From: CAZPMT01 sp964587655 | Lineage (GTDB): Bacteria; Hydrogenedentota; Hydrogenedentia; Hydrogenedentales; SLHB01 | DNA length: 64,000 nt | Assembly: GCA_964587655.1 (NCBI GenBank) | Contig: CAZPMT010000003.1 | Coordinates: forward strand, 52,306-116,305 | Reading direction: 5' to 3' | Made by a program: the position numbers and the translations under genes | Notes under the pieces: generated by a model | What the model was told of the DNA's origin: nothing | Seen by the model: the letters and a program-made list of their open reading frames with translations, nothing else | Database searches by the model: none | Part shown: positions 62,059 through 64,000 of the stretch, piece by piece | Layout: each line of letters starts with the position of its first letter | How positions within the stretch are numbered: the stretch's first letter is position 1

Positions 62059-62238
62059 CTATTTATTGCCTATGGCTATATAGCCGGATTCAATGCAGAA
62101 CAGACCTCCGTGTACGGCTTCGAACTCAACATTGCCACCTGTTCCAGGTTCAAACGAACCTTGCCATTTACCTTGGTAGCAACCGGCGAGCGACAAAGAT
62201 CCCAGAAGCATGGCAATCAAGTAGCATCGACTCTTCAT
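62059..62238 (-). CDS. Small lipoprotein
   Basis: 59 residues: MKSRCYLIAMLLGSLSLAGC is a lipoprotein signal with lipobox SLAGC; the mature part is a short Gly-rich beta stretch (YQGKWQGSFEPGTGGNVEFE). AGGAGG lies 6 nt before this ATG, which favours it over the ATG two codons upstream. Function unknown. Confidence 0.65.
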   Translation of the reverse strand: MKSRCYLIAMLLGSLSLAGCYQGKWQGSFEPGTGGNVEFEAVHGGLFCIESGYIAIGNK

Positions 62239-62324
62239 TTCCATCCTCCTTTCGTCCCGGTGGTAACTGGGGACAGCAAGCCTTTATTCTAGCGGCTTCT
62301 CCGCTGCGGTCACGCTAAAGCACA

Positions 62325-62358
62325 AACCCCGCAGTCCACTTTCGTGAACTACGGGGTT
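62325..62358 (-). terminator. 5S-type terminator, copy 2
   Basis: AACCCCGTAGTTCACG / GACTGCGGGGTT hairpin directly after the second 5S remnant. Confidence 0.8.
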
Positions 62359-62368
62359 GAAGTATTGA

Positions 62369-62455
<87 letters not shown>

Positions 62456-62485
62456 ACAGGCTGTACGACCCAAGACATCATGATA

Positions 62486-62701
62486 TTATCCTCGTTTTCC
62501 GAGGGCGCCACGCCGAGGAGTCCGGGTAGGAACCTTGCCAGACTGAACAACGCGCTCGCCATATTCTGCTTCTTTCCGGCGGAGGTATTCGCAAAGTTTG
62601 CCGACATCATTGTCGAATTGCGCCGAAATCTCGGCTCGGATGGCACGGATTTCGTCGACGATTGCGTCAGGCGCTTCAGTTGGTGTCTTAGTTGTTTTCA
62701 T
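62486..62701 (-). CDS. Antitoxin-like protein paired with the second PIN toxin
   Basis: 71 residues, MKTTKTPTEAPDAIVDEIRA start, then DNDVGKLCEYLRRKEAEYG and a basic tail. Overlaps the toxin 3' end by 14 bp, so toxin and antitoxin are co-translated. Related in its central part to the antitoxin at 60467-60631. Confidence 0.7.
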   Translation of the reverse strand: MKTTKTPTEAPDAIVDEIRAIRAEISAQFDNDVGKLCEYLRRKEAEYGERVVQSGKVPTRTPRRGALGKRG

Positions 62702-63170
62702 TGGATTCCTCCCAAAGCAATTCCGGGGTAACAATTGCTGGCGGCAACAACCCAGCGCGTAGGCATATGATCCTCAGGTGCGTCATCTTGCTCGGATTGG
62801 CCAAGTGCCGAACGTTCCAGGTAAGCAGATAGTCGACGGCGTGCACTGCTGCGAGGGCCACATGAATCGTATCGCCGCTGATGGGACCCGGCATCACCTT
62901 CTCACGGACCAATAGCTCGGCAAGACCTTGAACTTCCTCCGTAATGGGAAGCACTGCAAGCCCTTGGACCAGATCAAGGGCCTGCCGTCTACGGGGGAAC
63001 TTCGGATGGTCGAGTTCGTTGAGGACTTCAAGCGAGATGAAGCGAGTATACTGCGCTGCCTGCGTTGTCCACCACGCGCGGCTGACACCGCAACGGTGCA
63101 CGCTTGTAGCGTCGCGCCGGTCAGTAACGCAGGCGCTAATAAAGCTCGTCTCTAAGTAGACTGACGCCAA
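62688..63170 (-). CDS. Second VapC-like PIN-domain toxin
   Basis: About 160 residues from a TTG at 63170 (LASVYLETSFISACVTDRRD) with GGAAGAGG just before it. PIN landmarks: VYLETSFIS, SLEVLNELDHPKFPRRRQAL, ISGDTIHVALAAVHAVDYLL, TWNVRHLANP. An upstream in-frame ATG at 63254 lies in the 5S terminator and is unlikely. Similar to but clearly diverged from the first PIN protein. Confidence 0.8.
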   Translation of the reverse strand: MASVYLETSFISACVTDRRDATSVHRCGVSRAWWTTQAAQYTRFISLEVLNELDHPKFPRRRQALDLVQGLAVLPITEEVQGLAELLVREKVMPGPISGDTIHVALAAVHAVDYLLTWNVRHLANPSKMTHLRIICLRAGLLPPAIVTPELLWEESNENN

Positions 63171-63243
63171 GGCCTCTTCCTGCTCGTTTCGTTCCGGCCT
63201 GTGCAGACCGCTTTTCCTCGACGGCTGAGTATAGCACAACTGT

Positions 63244-63289
63244 CGAAAAAGCAAACCCCGCAGTCCACTTCTCAGTGAACTGCGGGGTT
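63244..63289 (-). terminator. 5S-type terminator, copy 1 (rRNA operon terminator)
   Basis: AACCCCGCAGTTCACT / AGTGGACTGCGGGGTT stem followed by TGCTTTTTC on the minus strand. Confidence 0.9.
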
Positions 63290-63299
63290 CAAGTATTGA

Positions 63300-63415
<116 letters not shown>

Positions 63416-63430
63416 AAAAACTGTATGTGA

Positions 63431-63524
63431 AGGAGTCAGGAGACAGGAGACAGTAGTCAGAATGGGGAGGCGCCTCTCCTGGCTTCTGTCTCCTGACTTC
63501 TGACTTCTGTCTCCTGACTTCCTT
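63431..63524. repeat. Inverted array of GGAGACAG/TCAG words in the 23S-5S spacer
   Basis: Left half GGAGTCAGGAGACAGGAGAC then AGTAGTCAG; right half TTCTGTCTCCTGACTTCTGA then CTTCTGTCTCCTGAC. Together they can fold into one long hairpin around GGGGAGGCGCCTCTCC. A 61-codon ORF across it is an artefact of the repeat. Confidence 0.8.
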
Positions 63525-63630
63525 CAAATTCCTGACAGTGAATGCAAGGGATCACAAAATAACCGCGTTTGAAGCGTGGCTTGACGATTATGAGTTCGCC
63601 GCGCGCTATTGCGTCGCGCGGCAATTTTAG

Positions 63631-64000
<370 letters not shown>

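Overview
The window (64 kb, GC-rich, mostly dense operons with ATGA-type stop/start overlaps) looks like chromosomal DNA of a Gram-negative, largely uncultured bacterium. Pointers are a FadL/OmpP1-like outer-membrane barrel, lipobox lipoproteins, C-terminal membrane/sorting tails, a prepilin-type protein with the H-X9-DG ending, a long (Gly-Glu)n linker, and many intergenic palindromic repeats. This combination is common in Hydrogenedentota and PVC-group (Planctomycetota/Lentisphaerota-like) genomes. That placement is an inference and should be tested with the 23S rRNA, AlaRS or ribosomal proteins.

Layout, left to right. 1-2.2 kb: 5' part of anaerobic ribonucleotide reductase (nrdD, minus) behind a consensus promoter framed by two NrdR-like boxes. 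2.7-6.5 kb: a membrane-anchored coiled-coil protein, a PL1-like polysaccharide lyase, a shrunken AIM24 remnant and an alpha/beta hydrolase. 6.5-15.5 kb (minus): a beta-helix surface protein, then an operon of a small membrane protein, a transmembrane Hanks kinase with a CsgG-like C-terminus, a CsgG-like lipoprotein and an outer-membrane barrel. 15.8-18.5 kb: alaS. 18.7-26.7 kb (plus): a compact molybdenum/tungsten locus with its own ModE-type regulator, ABC importer and molybdenum-cofactor genes (MobB-MobA fusion, MoeA, short MoaA, MoaC, MOSC-MogA fusion). 27.2-34 kb: infC (AUC start), rpmI, rplT, hisA, tyrA, tmk, holB, ricT, tatD. 34.6-37.9 kb: an arsenic/metal-type island (MarR, ArsM, AhpD-like protein) followed by broken transporter genes. 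37.9-44.6 kb: a 1320-residue DUF4185/GH42-like protein, dapF, ddl and a DUF2283 protein. 44.8-45.7 kb: a DUF1080-type pseudogene and tRNA-Ser(GCU). 45.8-57.1 kb: a carbohydrate locus (sugar permease, binding-protein/permease fusion, GH130, DUF5060 glycosidase, CBM-like surface protein, pseudopilin) next to a divergent GntR/LacI-type regulator. 57.3-60.2 kb: a RapA-like SNF2 ATPase with a zinc-ribbon partner.

60.3-64 kb: the tail of an rRNA operon read leftwards (23S 3' end, spacer, 5S). Beyond it, three further 5S-plus-terminator copies (one nearly intact, two truncated) alternate with two PIN-toxin/antitoxin pairs, a retropepsin-like gene, a small lipoprotein and a REP-associated (RAYT) transposase remnant. 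This is the most unusual structure in the window.

Several families of palindromic or iterated repeats recur through the window. One is a 29-bp element that lies twice in the infC leader and once in frame inside mobA. Another is a family of GCGGCGTCCTCGCCGC-type palindromes with a perfect 30-bp inverted pair after alaS. A third type consists of short iterated words arranged as inverted arrays (28.4, 44.7, 52.7 and 63.5 kb).
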